DNA of 64,000 nucleotides from Varroa destructor (GCF_002443255.2 NW_019211455.1:14912440-14976439); one strand, 5' to 3'. Counted from the first letter of the stretch, positions 1-13,227 are shown. A program made the numbers and translations. The notes: generated from the sequence alone by a model not told the origin.

Positions 1-1
1 T

Positions 2-250
2 AAACTGAAGCGTCACGTGCAAAATACTTCCAGAAGTGCGCAGGAAGCACCCCAGGGGCAGCGGCACCGATCGATAGAAGCGTCGTATCGGTGGGCGGCG
101 TGCAGGACTAGCTCGAACTTTCTGGCCCTAGCCGGAATTAGCAACCCCACAGGTCTCAGCGGGCTTCTTGTTGGCGTCAATAACAAGAATATCCCATGCC
201 GAGAAGGCAACAATAATAATAATGCTATACCGATTTTACCTATTGATTAA
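2..250 (+). pseudogene. Tail of a C2H2 zinc-finger exon cut by the window edge
   Basis: The open frame entering from the left edge begins with KLKRHVQNTS, which looks like the end of a C2H2 finger (leucine, then the first zinc-binding His). The second His would fall where Ser stands. The frame then runs through a Gln/Arg/Ser-rich tail and an Asn run to a stop at 248-250. It lies on the same strand as the other lola-like finger exons to its right, so it is probably the leftmost visible member of that series. Only ten residues support the finger, so confidence is low. Confidence 0.33.
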
Positions 251-2302
251 AAGAGGAATAGTACAGAATGCCTGCTTGTAGTGCACTCGTTAGTGCACAA
301 TAGTTAAGCACCACTATGACAAAAGAAGATGCTACAGGTGTTACGGTAGCAGCGGGTGTATAGGCTATAAAGGAGCCCTTCATATGCGACTTTGTGCCAC
401 AAGTACTCTATGCACGCACAAAGCAAACTCCTTGCCGATTTGTTCAGGAGTCCGCAGCCTTTTGAATATGAGACTCGATTAAGCGATACTATTTCAACGA
501 ACTTACGAGATCATTCAAAGGATGTAAGATGTACCATTCACTATTGGATAGTATTAGTCTAGTTCATGCTTCCATAATACATTGCATAGTTACAGGAACT
601 TGCCGCAATTCGATGGAAATGGATGTTCGAAAGCTGTTAGTGATCACGTTATACTGCTATAGTATACAATATATATAAATATATAATTGACGACGCTACC
701 CCTACGTACTGAAATCTTAATCAAGAACTGATTGGTATCGCGTCTCTGTAAGATATGTGTATTCAGTGAATCCATAGCGAGTCATTGCACCGAAGGAGTC
801 GTTCGTGAAACAAAAGCCGGCCAGCACGCTAAGTGAAGGGCTACCCAACGGCAGTTTCCCTAGGACAACTTTCTTGTCACTTGTTACTAAATGAAACTAC
901 GTGCTAAGCCTGGTTAGTGTTCGTGCTAACTGTCTATTGCTACATGTTTGCAAGCATGTATATTATGATATGATCCAGCGGCGAATATTACGAAATATAT
1001 TTAGGTTCATACAGGACCTCCTGCTGCACTGAAGTTTTGTTTTGTACTATGCATACAGAAATAAGCTTATCTGCTTCAGAGTATTTTTCGGTTGATTGTT
1101 TCTTCATATCTTTTAAGCTTTAGTACGGTTCAAATGCGCTTAGAAAAGAAACTAAAATGGGCTGAAGACATTTTAACCCTCTACGTAGGTACAGCAACAT
1201 CAAAAGTCGGCACAATGATCTTAAACACTCAGCGCAGCGACAAGAAGATGCATGGCTGGCTAGGTTGTTGGAATTGACCCTTTCACCTAACGTATAACTT
1301 CCATAGCACAGTAGGTAACATGCCTCATAAACATCCTGACAGGCCGTGTGGCCTCGGCAAATGATGCATTGCCAACAATTATCTTCATATATATAAGAGC
1401 TTGAAAAACTAAGATTTATGAGGAGGTGACATTTGCACAACAACTTTACTGTACCAAATGATTTATTGTATACAACATTTCTATGACTATATGTGGACAT
1501 AGAACCCGTCAGCGTTACTTAGGGTACGCTTAGTATACATACAGCATCAAAAAGTAAAAACTACTAAAGCTTGAGGACCTGACTGCGCCTCAGCTTGATA
1601 AGCCGTAGTAGTAGTAGCGATAATGTATTTATACATGTATCGGCATGTACATGCATTGTCAATAAAAGGCTAACAGCACAATCGCATCGTGACCGGATAT
1701 CTAATTTTTATTGTAATAATTTAATATACTTCATAAAAACACGCTTATGAGAAAACGGATGAAGATTCTGGGCATATGTGTAGTGTAGATACTGATATGT
1801 AGGCGGTAAGTAAAGAAGATGATTTTCAAAAGCTTCACCGCTATTCTTAGGGAATAAAGCGTTCAACAACCGGCCGGTTTATATACATACATATAAAATG
1901 GCGGTAATTGTTGGACAATCTTGAATATTAACGATACAGGTACCCGTAACAAGCAAATGGGGAGCCGCGGTTCCTATTGAATTAGTATGGACACTACGTT
2001 AACGAGTAACATCTGGATGTCAAAATCGACAAGGCGAAACGATTAAATGTATGTCTACTGAATGAGTGCCTTTTTGGCTTTTTCCAAGGCGTTAGCAAGA
2101 CAGTGCAGACTGACGCTAAACGGATATTTTGTGTCAGCAAACGGTTGTCTGTATAGATTTCTTTCTGGGTTTTCGAATCACTGCCGGTCGTGAACCGTCA
2201 AGTTGATATATAGTTAATCCTTAGCTGTAATGTATGTTACAATAAAGAAATGTAGTGAAGATTTCCATCACTTCAACGTACGTTATTAGCCTGCCTGCAT
2301 TA
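251..2302. other. No recognisable gene
   Basis: No coding family is recognised on either strand. The longest ATG-started frame is a Cys-rich 126-codon one on the - strand (1500 down to 1120) without any similarity I can name. The stretch is probably intron or spacer between zinc-finger exons. Confidence 0.5.
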
Positions 2303-2402
2303 NNNNNNNNNNNNNNNNNNNNNNNNNNNNNNNNNNNNNNNNNNNNNNNNNNNNNNNNNNNNNNNNNNNNNNNNNNNNNNNNNNNNNNNNNNNNNNNNNN
2401 NN
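2303..2402. other. Assembly gap of exactly 100 N
   Basis: A run of 100 N, with TATATATATA resuming at its right edge. The round size suggests a scaffold placeholder, so the true length is unknown. It probably hides a TA microsatellite. Confidence 0.97.
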
Positions 2403-2640
2403 TATATATATAGTAACTCGGAAGCTAAAAAAATCCACCCTTTTAGCGTATCAAAATTCACGTATAGAAATAACGTATCAACCCACATAGAAAAAGCCTT
2501 CGTATATGAACATAATCCGTTCCAGAGTGGCCGAGACCCAAAGTCACTCTGTTCTAGATCACTATTGTGTAGCACTGCACCTGTCAACAACCGCTCAATT
2601 AGATAGCTAAACGGGAGAAGTACTTCGACGATCAGTTATG

Positions 2641-2784
2641 GACGTTTTCGTTGTAGTGATCTCGCTCGGACCAGGCACGCTACAGGGTCGTCGCCCACAT
2701 GGCTGTCCTCTATGTGACTACTCTTCGGACCGAAAATGGAATATTCGGTTACATGTGAAGAACCGTCACAATATCGACCTATAA
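2641..2784 (+). pseudogene. lola-like two-finger C2H2 exon, first finger frameshifted
   Basis: The frame ending at the stop 2782-2784 contains GRRPHGCPLCDY and then RKWNIRLHVKNRH. This is a complete C2H2 finger (C-x2-C-x12-H-x4-H) behind a GRRP linker. Just upstream, finger-like residues RFRCSDLARTRHATG are read in another frame, so the first finger appears shifted relative to the second. Two tandem fingers ending shortly before a stop, with a YxxxRKxNLxxH-like second finger, is the layout of lola alternative terminal exons. The role would be sequence-specific DNA binding in the nucleus. The second finger is the best-kept single finger in the array; the frameshift argues for a decayed exon unless an unseen intron removes it. 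Confidence 0.72.
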
Positions 2785-4614
2785 AAGAATCAACAAGCAA
2801 CGTACTGCGAGACACTCATTGCCTTAATGAGCGGTGGTGCCGAGGTATGTTTCACCGAAAACATCACAAAAGTGCGAAGGTCGTCTTATGGACCATACCT
2901 CCATGATTAAAATGAACGCAAGGCGGGACGCAGTCACAAGCGTTCCCTTAAGACAAAGCAATGGTTGACAGATGCTCCTTCTATTCTCATTGGTTTGGGT
3001 GTGCCATGAGATTTGTGGCGATTCTCTCATGTCCCAGGGTTTATTACAGATTCTATGGAATGTGCGGCGCTGATCTTCGCCAAATTATTAATGAATAAAT
3101 GAAGAAGAATAAATCAATGAAGAAATACAAACATGGATTCGTTGCATAATGAGTGCTATCGGACAGTAATGCCGTTGAGCGTCATGTACATAAATTAATA
3201 TGCATTACAGGGCAAACGTGTGTGAACGGGCATTGACTCGAAAAACCTTTTAAAGATTAAAGGCTGTGGCTAGTGCTAATTTCGTAAGAGATACCATTTA
3301 TACGAACAGTCTCCATAGAAAGCGGTTCCGTAGAGTTATTGATGAAAAAAAAAAGAGGAAATTGCCAATTTATGAGGATCAAGAAAGAAGTTCATTATGG
3401 AGATTCATCCGCTTGATGCTGTGCTAACAGGGGGCCGTCTAGGCAGCTCCATGGGCTCCACATGGTAAGGTGGCACACTTTAATAGACATTCATCGATAT
3501 GGAAAGTTTCCTGATTGAGTCCTAAGTACTGGGAACTGCTAACTTCTATGTTTATATCGTTCACTTATTATAAACTGTACATAGTGCGTATATTATGTAC
3601 CTAGTCAATAAAAGTTTGTACAAAACCGTAATACTGCGGCGACTAAATATATATTCACTATTTTTTTGGTCATATCTGATATTATTCGTGGGAAAATTAT
3701 TATATAGGGAAATAGTTAGCGTCTTATTAGGTCTCATTCGTTTGAGTATATTATTTTTGGCGATTGAACATAGTTGTACTTATGGGTTTACTGCAGAAAG
3801 AAGCTTTTAGGTAATCCGAATATGTTTGTTCGACATGCGGCCCTGACCCTTTGAACGACCTAATTTGAATTCGAAAAAGCAAAATAAATCTAGTCAGATT
3901 AATTAATCAATGGGAAACGTACTATTATTAGTAGAAGAAAAACATACCTAATACGTTATTTTGCTTTCAGATAGGAGCCAAAATTGTACGGTAATGAAAT
4001 ATTCAGATGAGCCACAGAGTACGCGTTGAAGATCAAGATGCGCGCTGCTTTTAGGGTTCATTGTCGTTGATTTGCCTTGCCTTCCTAAAAGATTGAAGGA
4101 GCGAATCAATGAAATGCGCGAATAATAAAGATCTGTTATATTAATCATATACAAGTTGTATGAAGCTTTCGAAAATGCGCCTGCCATCATTTACCGAACG
4201 CATCAGACAGATAACCTGAGTACATATGTATGCTTCTCTAAAAAAGGCACCGTATCGAATGGAAACGGAACAAGTATATATATATATATATACATATATT
4301 TGCCCCATTTCTGTTTATAATTCGACCGATTCATAACGAGTACAGGAACCTGACTCATAAAACCTTTCATTGTTCTCACTAAACCTTGACTAGATAAGTC
4401 TGCTTTATTTTCTCTATGGTATGCATTCAGGTACGTATAACCATATGTCCTCTAACATGTACAGCGATACCTGTAATGATGCAAAAATAACCTAGCAACA
4501 TCAATAATGTCGTCTGCTAGCAACAATCAATCGTTGCTTTATACGTGTACAGTACCGTCTACATGGTAGAGTAACTGTTGCAACAAAACTAACCCCTAGT
4601 TATCTGTTGCTATT

Positions 4615-4818
4615 ATGGAGTGCAACAACGGCTCTGTATTGACTAACCTATTGAAGACAAAGCCCAAGAGGGTGACCAACAAGAACAAGAGAAGCTTGTT
4701 CAGGTTTATTGATACAAGAAATGCCTATAGATTTGACGTCAACGACAGAATAACTCTGAGGCGATGTTGTACGATACACCACGCTGGCAACATTCTCACC
4801 AGCCAGGTGCTCCGCTGA
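4615..4818 (+). CDS. Small basic ORF, possibly a decayed finger exon
   Basis: An ATG-started frame of 67 codons, rich in Lys, Arg and Asn. Its second half (residues about 38-55, with NAYRFDVNDRITLRRCC followed by TIHH) has the Tyr/Phe, Leu and His spacing flavour of a C2H2 finger, but the expected cysteines are absent and the spacing is not canonical. It lies on the strand of the lola-like series and in a place where another exon could be expected. It could equally be a chance frame. No function is assigned. Confidence 0.25.
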   Translation: MECNNGSVLTNLLKTKPKRVTNKNKRSLFRFIDTRNAYRFDVNDRITLRRCCTIHHAGNILTSQVLR

Positions 4819-4846
4819 ACGATACATTCCCCCTGTCCCTTTTTCG

Positions 4847-4849
<3 letters not shown>

Positions 4850-4894
<45 letters not shown>
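4850..4894. repeat. (CT)n microsatellite
   Basis: An uninterrupted CT dinucleotide run of about 45 bases. It makes a long Arg/Glu artefact ORF on the other strand. Confidence 0.97.
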
Positions 4895-4895
<1 letters not shown>

Positions 4896-5493
4896 AGCGT
4901 TGGTCATCGCGCATATTATTACTACTATTAAAAAAAGAAGCGCTAAAAGTAACTGGGCGTTCGTCAACGTACTCAGTTAGTCTATGTTATGACTCCGTTC
5001 TACTCTGTCTACTCGGTCTGCTATTACCATTTATAATTGCTACTTCCAACAAGGTAACAAGCATCGGGACGTTGTCTACATACTGTTACTTGCAACAATA
5101 ACTTTGCTGTTTATATAAGGGCAGGTAAGACTACTGTCTATTCGACAAATTGTGAAAAAAAAAACTAGTTAAAAAAATACCTAGTCACAACGACGTGTTA
5201 ATAAAAGAAGTCAGACACAGGACATGCCTCACGCCGTGGTTATTGCTGCAGCCCATTTCATTATCTTGTACGTAAAGTGTGAGAAAGTGTGTTACACGGT
5301 AATAGGTATTCATTGGGCTAATCTGCTTTTCACGTTCACGTTTTCGGCGTTATTTCAGAGACCCTTCAAGATATGCTATTGTGCGGACGAATGGCGCCGT
5401 CTCCGTTGAACGCAAGATGTTTGTCCGGATCCCCAATCAACTCGCCGGCCAGGCCAGGTCAGGCCTCAAGGAACCATTACAAAAGCTGGAAGC

Positions 5494-5723
5494 GGTAGTA
5501 GCTATAAACGATTTCACCTTTGCCATAAGTCTGTGGCTATCATACACACATTAAGCGAGCACATGAACGACACGTACTCACTCATACCGGCGAGAAGCCG
5601 CACAGGTATGACTATTGTGAGTTACGATTGAATCGTAAAGACAACTTACTCATGCACGTACGGAAGAAGCATCAAAACTCCGCGATGGCTCTACAGCAAG
5701 CAACAACAATAACAACAAGATAG
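5494..5723 (+). pseudogene. Decayed lola-like two-finger C2H2 exon
   Basis: One frame reads YKRFHLCHKS then HTLSEHM, and a second frame 2 bases out of register continues with HTGEKPHRYDYCELR then RKDNLLMHVRKKH, to a stop at 5721-5723. The HTGEKP linker and the RKDNLLxHVRKKH second finger are typical of lola-type tandem fingers. Both fingers lack the first zinc-binding cysteine: finger 1 has Phe (TTT where TGT is expected) and finger 2 has Tyr (TAT). A frameshift separates them near 5575. This looks like a once functional terminal exon that has decayed. Downstream of the finger only a short Gln/Thr tail remains. Confidence 0.8.
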
Positions 5724-8700
5724 CTCAGGAACTCAATTAACAGGATCGTTAATATTGGATGGAATAATAATCAATATTATCGCAGTAGTAGCAATCGGCA
5801 GACGAGCTGCCATGGAAGCAACAGTTTGTCAGGACACCACTCGTCGCCTGAAAATAGTTCCTCGACGGACATTATGCTCCTGCTGCCGTGCTACGAAGGA
5901 TCTTAGGAGAGACCCTTCAAACTACGGAGGTCTTACCAGCCTGCCAAGATTGAAACTGTGAAGAAAAGAGCAAGTTAAGGAAAAGGCAGGCACAAAACGT
6001 ATTATCCTATATCTGGAGTGGGCAAAATTAGGTTCGATGCGCAGAAAATTGTTACTGAGGAGAGAGGGCGATAGTGAGAAACAGGTATAGTGGAACTAAG
6101 TGCAATGAAAATAGGAGAAAACGTAATATCTATATGGGGCGCTGCTACACACGGGATAACGTCCGAGATGCAATCGTAACTCTCTTCCGGCGCTGGAAAT
6201 AGTAAGCTCGTCGTCAGACGAACACGTCGTTTCCAGCTGAAATCAAAATTTCGTAAACTGGAAGCATTCATTTGTAGGTGGCATCGCTAGTCCATAGTCT
6301 GAACGTGTCACGAAAAACTGACGTGTTTTAGAAAATGTGGGGCGAGCAGGCAAAGGCTAAGACCCGATTTCGCGTCCGACTGCCAAGCTGTCGAATCGTC
6401 GTCTAACACGAGTGGTAATATCTACTCCAAAACAATCCGAAGCTTACAGAGCATGGCTGCAGGATGACGCTTGCTAGCGGGATCAAATGTTGGTGGGAAC
6501 TACTCCTAGTACCATATAGTATTATGAACGGCCCGCAGTGCAATCAAAAATGAAAGGGATCTAACTTGTGGAAGCAGGTCCTTAGTGTTTGTAATGAACC
6601 CTACTATCTACCTTAAAGGTGCAAAATGAAAGTTATGAATAAAGCATGCATGTTTGTTGCCCATGGTTCATACCCATGCTCGTCTGGCGCTCAACAAAAC
6701 ACATGTCAAGCCAGGTGCTTCGGTGACTTTCCAGAACAGCCTAGAAAGTACGACAACTAGAAGTATCCTTGCGCTGAAGTTTCGAAATATGATCAGACAG
6801 AACAGATCATAGGTTATTAATGTATCAATAACGTGACAACGTTCCTAAGTACATACGTTCCTTGATTAGCCAGATTTGTCGTACGTGACTGGCCACGTTA
6901 AAGTGATTCTATCTTTCTTTACCTATACCCAGAAATGAAACGAAGTAAGTCATCATCAATCAGTGTATGACAGAGCTCGCATAAGCGCGAAGCGTGAGCG
7001 AGATCATTGAACAAAGCAAGGTAATTTATTATCTATTCACTTGTAGAACGAACGTAAAGATGAGCTGAAAACCTCAGAGGCGAGAATGTCAAATGGGCTA
7101 ACTGGGCAACATTCACTATGTCGACCCGTGATTATCAGGCCGCAATAAAAGGTCACTGTGGATGTCCAGCCTCGTGTTCACTAAATACTTCGTTTTACGT
7201 GGGTAAAAAAGATGTAATGAATATAGCCGTTCTAAAGAGTGTATGGCCTTGTTAAGTTATGATACTTTATAATTATTTTTATCTACTTATTGTCACGACA
7301 AATTCACGACACGCAACGCGAGGCGAGTGAATTGAAGATGACAGCAACATTGCGAGAAAATTTAATTTTTTAATATCTGCATTTGAAAAATCTGCCAGAT
7401 TTGAGAGAGTGTTATGCGGTAACGCTGTTGTGGATCGCTCATAAAAAAGCGGAATAGTAGAGAATGGCCACAGAATAAATTGAGCCGTTAAATATTCAAC
7501 AATGGCTTACGTGTTGTTAACCAACCTTTTATCACATCTGTCACCTGCTGATTGTACAACAGTGTCGCTGCTGTAGTTTTTGCCCTGCAGCTCGGTTGCC
7601 ACGATAGTTTATAAAGAGTATATAGTTACCTTGTTTCGAAATAAGTATTTGACAAAAGAACCACGCTTCTACGTTTTTCAAAGTACATTTAGGTATCTAG
7701 ATAATGCGTGCCTATATAGGAAGGAAAGAAGGCAGTACTGAAAAATGTGCGTCATTATGCGAAGTAACCGCAGACTAAAGACTAAGGCCACACAGCTTCA
7801 TGAAAACCACTGCGAAGTCTTAAATGATGCTCGTACCGATCAAAGAAAGTGATGCTTACTCATCACACACTAAATGTAGACTTCTTTCGAGGATAGGCTT
7901 CGCCGGCCACACATTAGCAGAAACCGATAGCAGCTCACAAGCGCCATCGATATAGCACCGTCCATAACCTAAGGAAGACACAATATAACTTACCGTGATT
8001 ATGTAGCATCACCAGAAATGATTTTCTGAAAATGATACCAAGTTTGTCAGTTACGTGAATAACTTCTGAAGTTTTATTCCTCACTGATTCCTATCAACTA
8101 GAGAAAATCTCGCCGCAGAATAGCATTCATACCTCAAGTTTGCCCTGTTCCCTACGAAAGCTTTGTCAGTATATCAAGCGATCAAACATTGCTACCAATC
8201 GAACTACAAGTTATAAGAGCAACGTTACGTTCCGAATATAAAGCACGTGTTCAGTAACCCCCTTTACATCAGGTCAGAACACGAGCGTTATTGTTTTTAA
8301 GTGGTACGCAGCAAATAATGTATTAAGTTAGATTCGTATTCGATCCAATTACTTATATGCAAGCTACACATTCCTTTTATGTTTACGTGGCCGGTGAGCC
8401 CCATCCACCCCTTGAAGATCCCCAATCCACCACTCTCCAAATAACAAAATGATCATACATTCATACACCAGTTACGATAGCAACAACGTAACGATACAGT
8501 TCATACCTATGCTGATTTACTCAATTAATTAAGTCCGAACAAAAACATCGCCCAGGTAGTATGGCGTCTGTGACAACGTGGCCTTGGGTCCCAGTAGGAA
8601 ATTATCCAAGACTGCTTTGAAGAAGTTTCATTGCTTGACAGAACTTTCTCGATATTCTGTAACTTGTTTAACTGATATGATGCCGCCAAAGTTTCGACAG

Positions 8701-8869
8701 AGTAAAGTTCGATACCAACAAGCGGTAAAGAGAATATTTTTTTTTATCTCGATAATATTCCTTACCGCTGTCTCTGATGTAACGCGAGAAGATTCTCCAA
8801 TTCATTTCCCTATGCATCGTTTCGTCATACCAAACAACATGTGAAAAGTCGCCAGAATAATTAGAACAG
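5724..8869. other. No recognisable gene
   Basis: Contains only short frames on both strands, none with a family signature. Presumably spacer between zinc-finger exons. Confidence 0.5.
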
Positions 8870-9550
8870 GGAATGTTCGTCAACACCAAGAGTTCGAACT
8901 CAGTGTCCGATTTAACGGAACTTCGAAGTCCTACTCCTTTGAGCGAATGCACCATTATCGAGGTAGTGCATGCGGTCCTCATAAATGATGGACAAAATGC
9001 CGCTCCATTGAAGAGAATCGGCGGCGGGTAAGGGCCATAAGTAACTCCGTTACTGGGAATCGATAGAGACTCGTTAGCTATGCTCAAATTATGCAGTTCC
9101 TTGGCGGAGTACAACGTTCTGTTGACGTACCCATGTCAGATGGCGCTCATGTATGTATTTGGACGCCCTTGGAATAGAAGGTGGCAAGGACATCAAAAAC
9201 GCATCCAAGGTATTATTATCATTCCTGTTGGCTTTCCTTCATTATTATTACTTTTAACCTCGGTTCGTACGAATATAGTTACTTTTATTCCATGTCAGAA
9301 GCGCATTTAATTGCTCAACGAAGACTGGATTCACCGACAGGCCGATCGGTGAACACTGCCGTATTTGTTTTGGATTGAACTCCTTATTCATCTTCGTTCT
9401 GTAATAGGTAGCGGAGCGCACACGTTCCTATCTACGCCAGACAATATCAATGACGCATCAATCGATGTAAGAACAATTCAGTGTAGGCATCACGATACAA
9501 GGGCCAATGATCATATCCCATGGGAGTGTGGAAAAAGTTTTCCATTTTAG
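8870..9550 (+). pseudogene. Decayed lola-like exon group with two or three fingers
   Basis: Three + strand pieces follow one another. First, 8870-9027 is an open, Ser/Thr/Leu-rich segment after a possible acceptor and before the donor GG|GTAAGG. Second, about 9113-9209 reads TYPCQM, VFGRPWNRRWQ and HQKRIQ, a finger whose second cysteine is Phe, ending at AAG|GTATTA. Third, 9327-9550 reads GEHCRICFGLNSLF with the rest of the finger shifted by a base (IHLRSV), and ends with WECGKSFPF and a stop. The pieces fit the upstream segment plus finger layout of lola alternative exons, but metal ligands are missing and frames are broken. Exon limits are inferred from splice-like sites only. Confidence 0.55.
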
Positions 9551-10843
9551 AATCTGTGATTAGTAACACACGTAAAGCTACGTCTAAAATGAAGGCCCTA
9601 CCTCTTCCTAACTGGGGCTACTGCATGTCCTCATGAAAATTTTACGAAGGAAAGATAAACGTTTCTTTTTTTGCTAATTGGATTCGGAGCCATAGACGAT
9701 TCACAGCTACCATTAACGAGCGATAATTTACAAGCAAAACGCAGTGATAAGTGTTTTCGCGTGACATGACCATGGCCGTTACGCGGCATCGTACTTTGTA
9801 AAGATGTTTTATCGCCTGATAAATATGGATCATATGTTAATTACAAACCTAGTTGTAATCCTTTGTTTTGTGATATAATTAAAGGCGACGACTGTAGTGT
9901 AATGCGAAATCAATTCAACCTCGAATATATATTAGAGAAGCCAAAATAAAATACGAACGGGGTGCTTATAGAGTATATAAACAAATATATCTCTACTGTC
10001 TGCAAAATTACTACATTATTTATTGCTGACGGCAGCCCGTGTTACTCCTTCGACGGTCCCACGATTCTGGCACAGAATCGATAATTATACATAAATATAT
10101 TTAAAGTTTCAAATGCTAGCTCTCTCTCTCTCTCTCTCTCGGTATATATATGTGCTTAAGTGAAGATATATATGATGCAGAAGCTCGTTTTGAGTATTGA
10201 TTGCGACGAGATCGCTACACCCCTATCGACGCACAGAAAGTCGATAACTATTAACAACCTATGTGTAGTATCTATGTATAGTAACTGCTATTCATAATGA
10301 GATACACAACTGCTATTACGAATAATAACATAAAATTTCAACCTAAATGTCAGGTAGTTAGAATCTCGCGAACAAAGGATACTACGAATGAGTGCGTGTC
10401 CGCAGTATGGGATGAAGGACTACCGACGAGTAGAAAATTGTTTGTGCAATAAACATGTTGCATTGGAATGAACCTATTTTGTAAAAAATTTCCATTTTGG
10501 CCTTAGTTATACTCATCGATCGAGTTTCTTTAGTTGGCTAAAAAAATCCTTTCTGCAATATATATCCATTCATTGCAAAAATTGAGAAGGACTATGTGCA
10601 AGGTTAAGATTGTCATCATTGTCTTCCACGTATCTATTTATCGTAAATTAAAACACGATAGAGTGCGAATCAGGGCAAAAGATGGCGAGCTTTATATAGT
10701 AAACTTATCTTTACTATCCGTTTTATATGTTGTTTTGCAATATTTTCGAATAAGTATAGAGAATAGTCCTCAACAGATGGCTGCGTATCTTTATATCATT
10801 CTTGAGATTCAGACCGGGTCAGATCACTAACGTGTTCTTTCAG
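9551..10843. other. No recognisable gene; short CT repeat
   Basis: AT-rich sequence with a (CT)n run at 10120-10140. No coding signature is seen on either strand. Confidence 0.5.
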
Positions 10844-11032
10844 GTACTCATTCATTTTCATGTTGTAGCCGTCGGACGTTCGCTGCGATACCTCCACTGG
10901 AAGCGGCCTGCGCGAACAGAGTTAACAGCGCCTAATCAGGCAGCCATTAGAAACAAGGATCACATCGTTCGAAATGTTCATTGTAAGAAGTCACAGGCGG
11001 TCCAAGTAAACACCGTGCCATCTCACGGCTAA
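10844..11032 (+). pseudogene. Decayed lola-like C2H2 exon
   Basis: The frame opens directly after an acceptor-like TTCTTTCAG at 10835-10843 and runs 62 codons to a stop. The residues RNKDHIVRNVHCKK match the RKDHxxRHVxxxH half of a lola-type second finger. The cysteine pair that should precede it is gone, and Asn or Cys stand where His is expected. The earlier GRSLRYLHWK may be what is left of the first finger. The intact acceptor and open frame argue that this was an exon; the lost ligands argue that it no longer forms a zinc finger. Confidence 0.62.
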
Positions 11033-11544
11033 CTCAGCGGTAAAGCTTCCGTCGGAAAACTTTACTTTCTCTCTTGTCCTTATCGCGGACACTTACCGAG
11101 ATACGGAGACGAACGGGAGGTGCCTGCCGATACTCATATGAATCAATATGAGAACCTGTTAAAAGAGAAACGCTGAGAGTGCTAAGTGTTCCCCTTATTT
11201 CCATCGCGACCTTAATGTTGTGATCCTTTCATTGCAGTTGGACTAACGGATTTAACCTGGTCCTGGCCAACCGCGGGTCATATTCAGCAACTGAACTTGT
11301 TGTTGTCGTCATTAATGTCTGTGCAAACAGGGCGTACCCAGTCCCAAGAGCTGCCAACGTTATTATTGCGCTAATGTTCTCAAGGCAACAAACTGTGGTC
11401 ACGGTTATAGGCACACGAGTCCAATGACGCAAGGATCAGTTAACGATGAACCTCCAGCTACGTCTTCGCTTTCGTTGATCTTACGATAGACCGAAACAAC
11501 TGCCCTAGTGATCGTGGACATTCAGAGTAGTATCAGCCGACGAT

Positions 11545-11706
11545 CTAAAAGCATTCAACAAAACCTCGAAAATGTTTGCCAGTCGGATCGACCTGATTCG
11601 GCACGTGAGGGTGAACACTCGCCGGCGGCCCTATAGGTGCAAGCACTTCAACCACAAGGCATCTCAAAAAGGCAATTCGGGACGACATTTCTGTAAAATT
11701 TCATAG
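11545..11706 (+). pseudogene. Decayed lola-like two-finger C2H2 exon
   Basis: The open frame reads KMFASRIDLIRHVRVNTRRR, then PYRCKHFNHKASQKGNS and RHF, and stops at 11704-11706. This is the pattern of a tandem C2H2 pair joined by an HTGRRPYRC linker, a lola hallmark. Several key positions are changed: the first-finger cysteines (Phe and Thr present), the second His of finger 1 (Asn), and the second cysteine of finger 2 (TTC Phe where TGC is expected). The frame itself is unbroken over 53 codons, so decay here is by substitution only. Confidence 0.82.
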
Positions 11707-13227
11707 TTCTTATCGATCGTCCGAACAGAAAAGATCTGCATCGGACGACATTAGAAAGATTGCGTCGACATCAATAAATCTTAGTAAGGAAAACTGCAAG
11801 TTCCGTCTATCAAAGCAAATTATAACTTATTTTACATACATTCGTATCTAAATATGAAGAACGATACAACTTTTTAGGAAGCGAATGAACGCGGTTATGA
11901 TAGCAAGCTATGGAATACTGCAGGGCCGACAGCTATATTTACTACAGATAAAATAGTATATCGTGTCATATTCGCCGGCCAGTCGTGTAATTTTTGATGT
12001 TGAAATAGAGACGCTTGATCAGAGTCGTTATGGAAAAAAGGACACGTTGTTCCGATAACGTAAAACGATCACGCTGGTACGGCGGTGTTGAGGAGGAAAA
12101 GTATCAGCGTGATGCTTCATTTCGTCATGTGGGCTAATGTGATTATTTTATAATGAGAAAAGGATAATGTTATTGTAATATATATAAAACCCTTAATTAG
12201 TGCTGAAGTTGTGAGACGGAATGGGTATTTCGAACTTCGATCGACCATTAAACAAGGGAAGGCTTTTTGGCTTAGGTAAGCCAATTATTATTAGTAGGTC
12301 TTCTAGAGTCGTAGACTTATGTAGGAGCGGTGCGGGTTAAAGGACTCTTCCGTATTCTATATCTGTGTAGAGCGAGTATTCCATGCCAATGTACATAAGG
12401 TACTTAGTTGTCAAGTGTTCAGTTCTTCCACCTCTGGCTATGATTTTATGTTGCACTCTAACACATGATCTTCAAATACGACAATCTGCTAAGATCATTC
12501 GTTATAAATCGAAAACACTCAAAATGAGAGTATGTTGGCTAGAGAACGCAGCAGAGTGGAATATTTTAATACGATAAATAATAACAATAAAAGTAATTTG
12601 TTAATTACGTATAATCAAGAGGACTATATTCTGATTCATATGGTGAATTACGGTCTGTGAGAGCAAACATACTCAATATGCAGTTATCGCATATAGATCG
12701 ACTGGGCTGCTTCTTCGTCTGTTAACGCCAACAGTTTTCTTTCAGTGATGGTATTTAGCTGGTCGGTCGATTAGACCCATCCGCGCAGGGGTTTTCAGAT
12801 CGGGCCATATTCAGCCCAGATTCGTCACGTGTTCGTGACGCTTCTGGAAAAGCACTTGAAAAGCTTGCGCTAATACAGGGTGCGTTCGTGTTTTGGAAAT
12901 AGAATTTTCATCCATCTAGGATGTGTGTGCGGGAGGGAGAGAGAGAAATAACCATTTTGCTTGGTATAATTATAATGCTCTACCGCATTATCTACATAGT
13001 CGATTTTCATCTGTTCAAACGCGTTATCTATAAGATCACATTGTCGTCCGTTGGCTGACCAAAGTGTAATTTTTTCGCCTCCTTGGCATCTACTTCAGAT
13101 GGGAACAGTGGCGTCTGCATTGACGTTGACGTCTGGTCAAATCAGTCGTTCGATTTAGGACTTCTATCACCCACGTACAGCGAGCGGCGGATTCGCCTCG
13201 ATTAAGCCATTGTCGGCTTCATTAAAC
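11707..13227. other. No recognisable gene
   Basis: Holds only short frames, none recognised. A small inverted repeat (CGTCAC...GTGACG) is visible near 12826-12843. Confidence 0.45.

Larger units (their letters stand above)
2785..5493. other. No recognisable gene apart from one small ORF and a CT repeat
   Basis: Mostly AT-rich non-coding sequence with short TA runs (for example near 4274-4300). The ORF at 4615-4818 and the CT repeat at 4850-4894 are listed separately. Nothing else is recognised. Confidence 0.5.

Noticed and set aside
1120..1500. Cys-rich 126-codon ATG frame on the - strand
   Set aside because: The cysteine spacing fits no family I know, there is no signal peptide, and no regulatory or splicing context; probably chance.
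4648..4914. Arg/Glu-repeat protein on the - strand
   Set aside because: Artefact of translating the CT microsatellite.
8668..9114. A 148-codon frame on the - strand, the longest without a break on that strand in the left part
   Set aside because: It does not start with ATG, has no family signature, and lies antisense to the better-supported zinc-finger exon pieces on the + strand.
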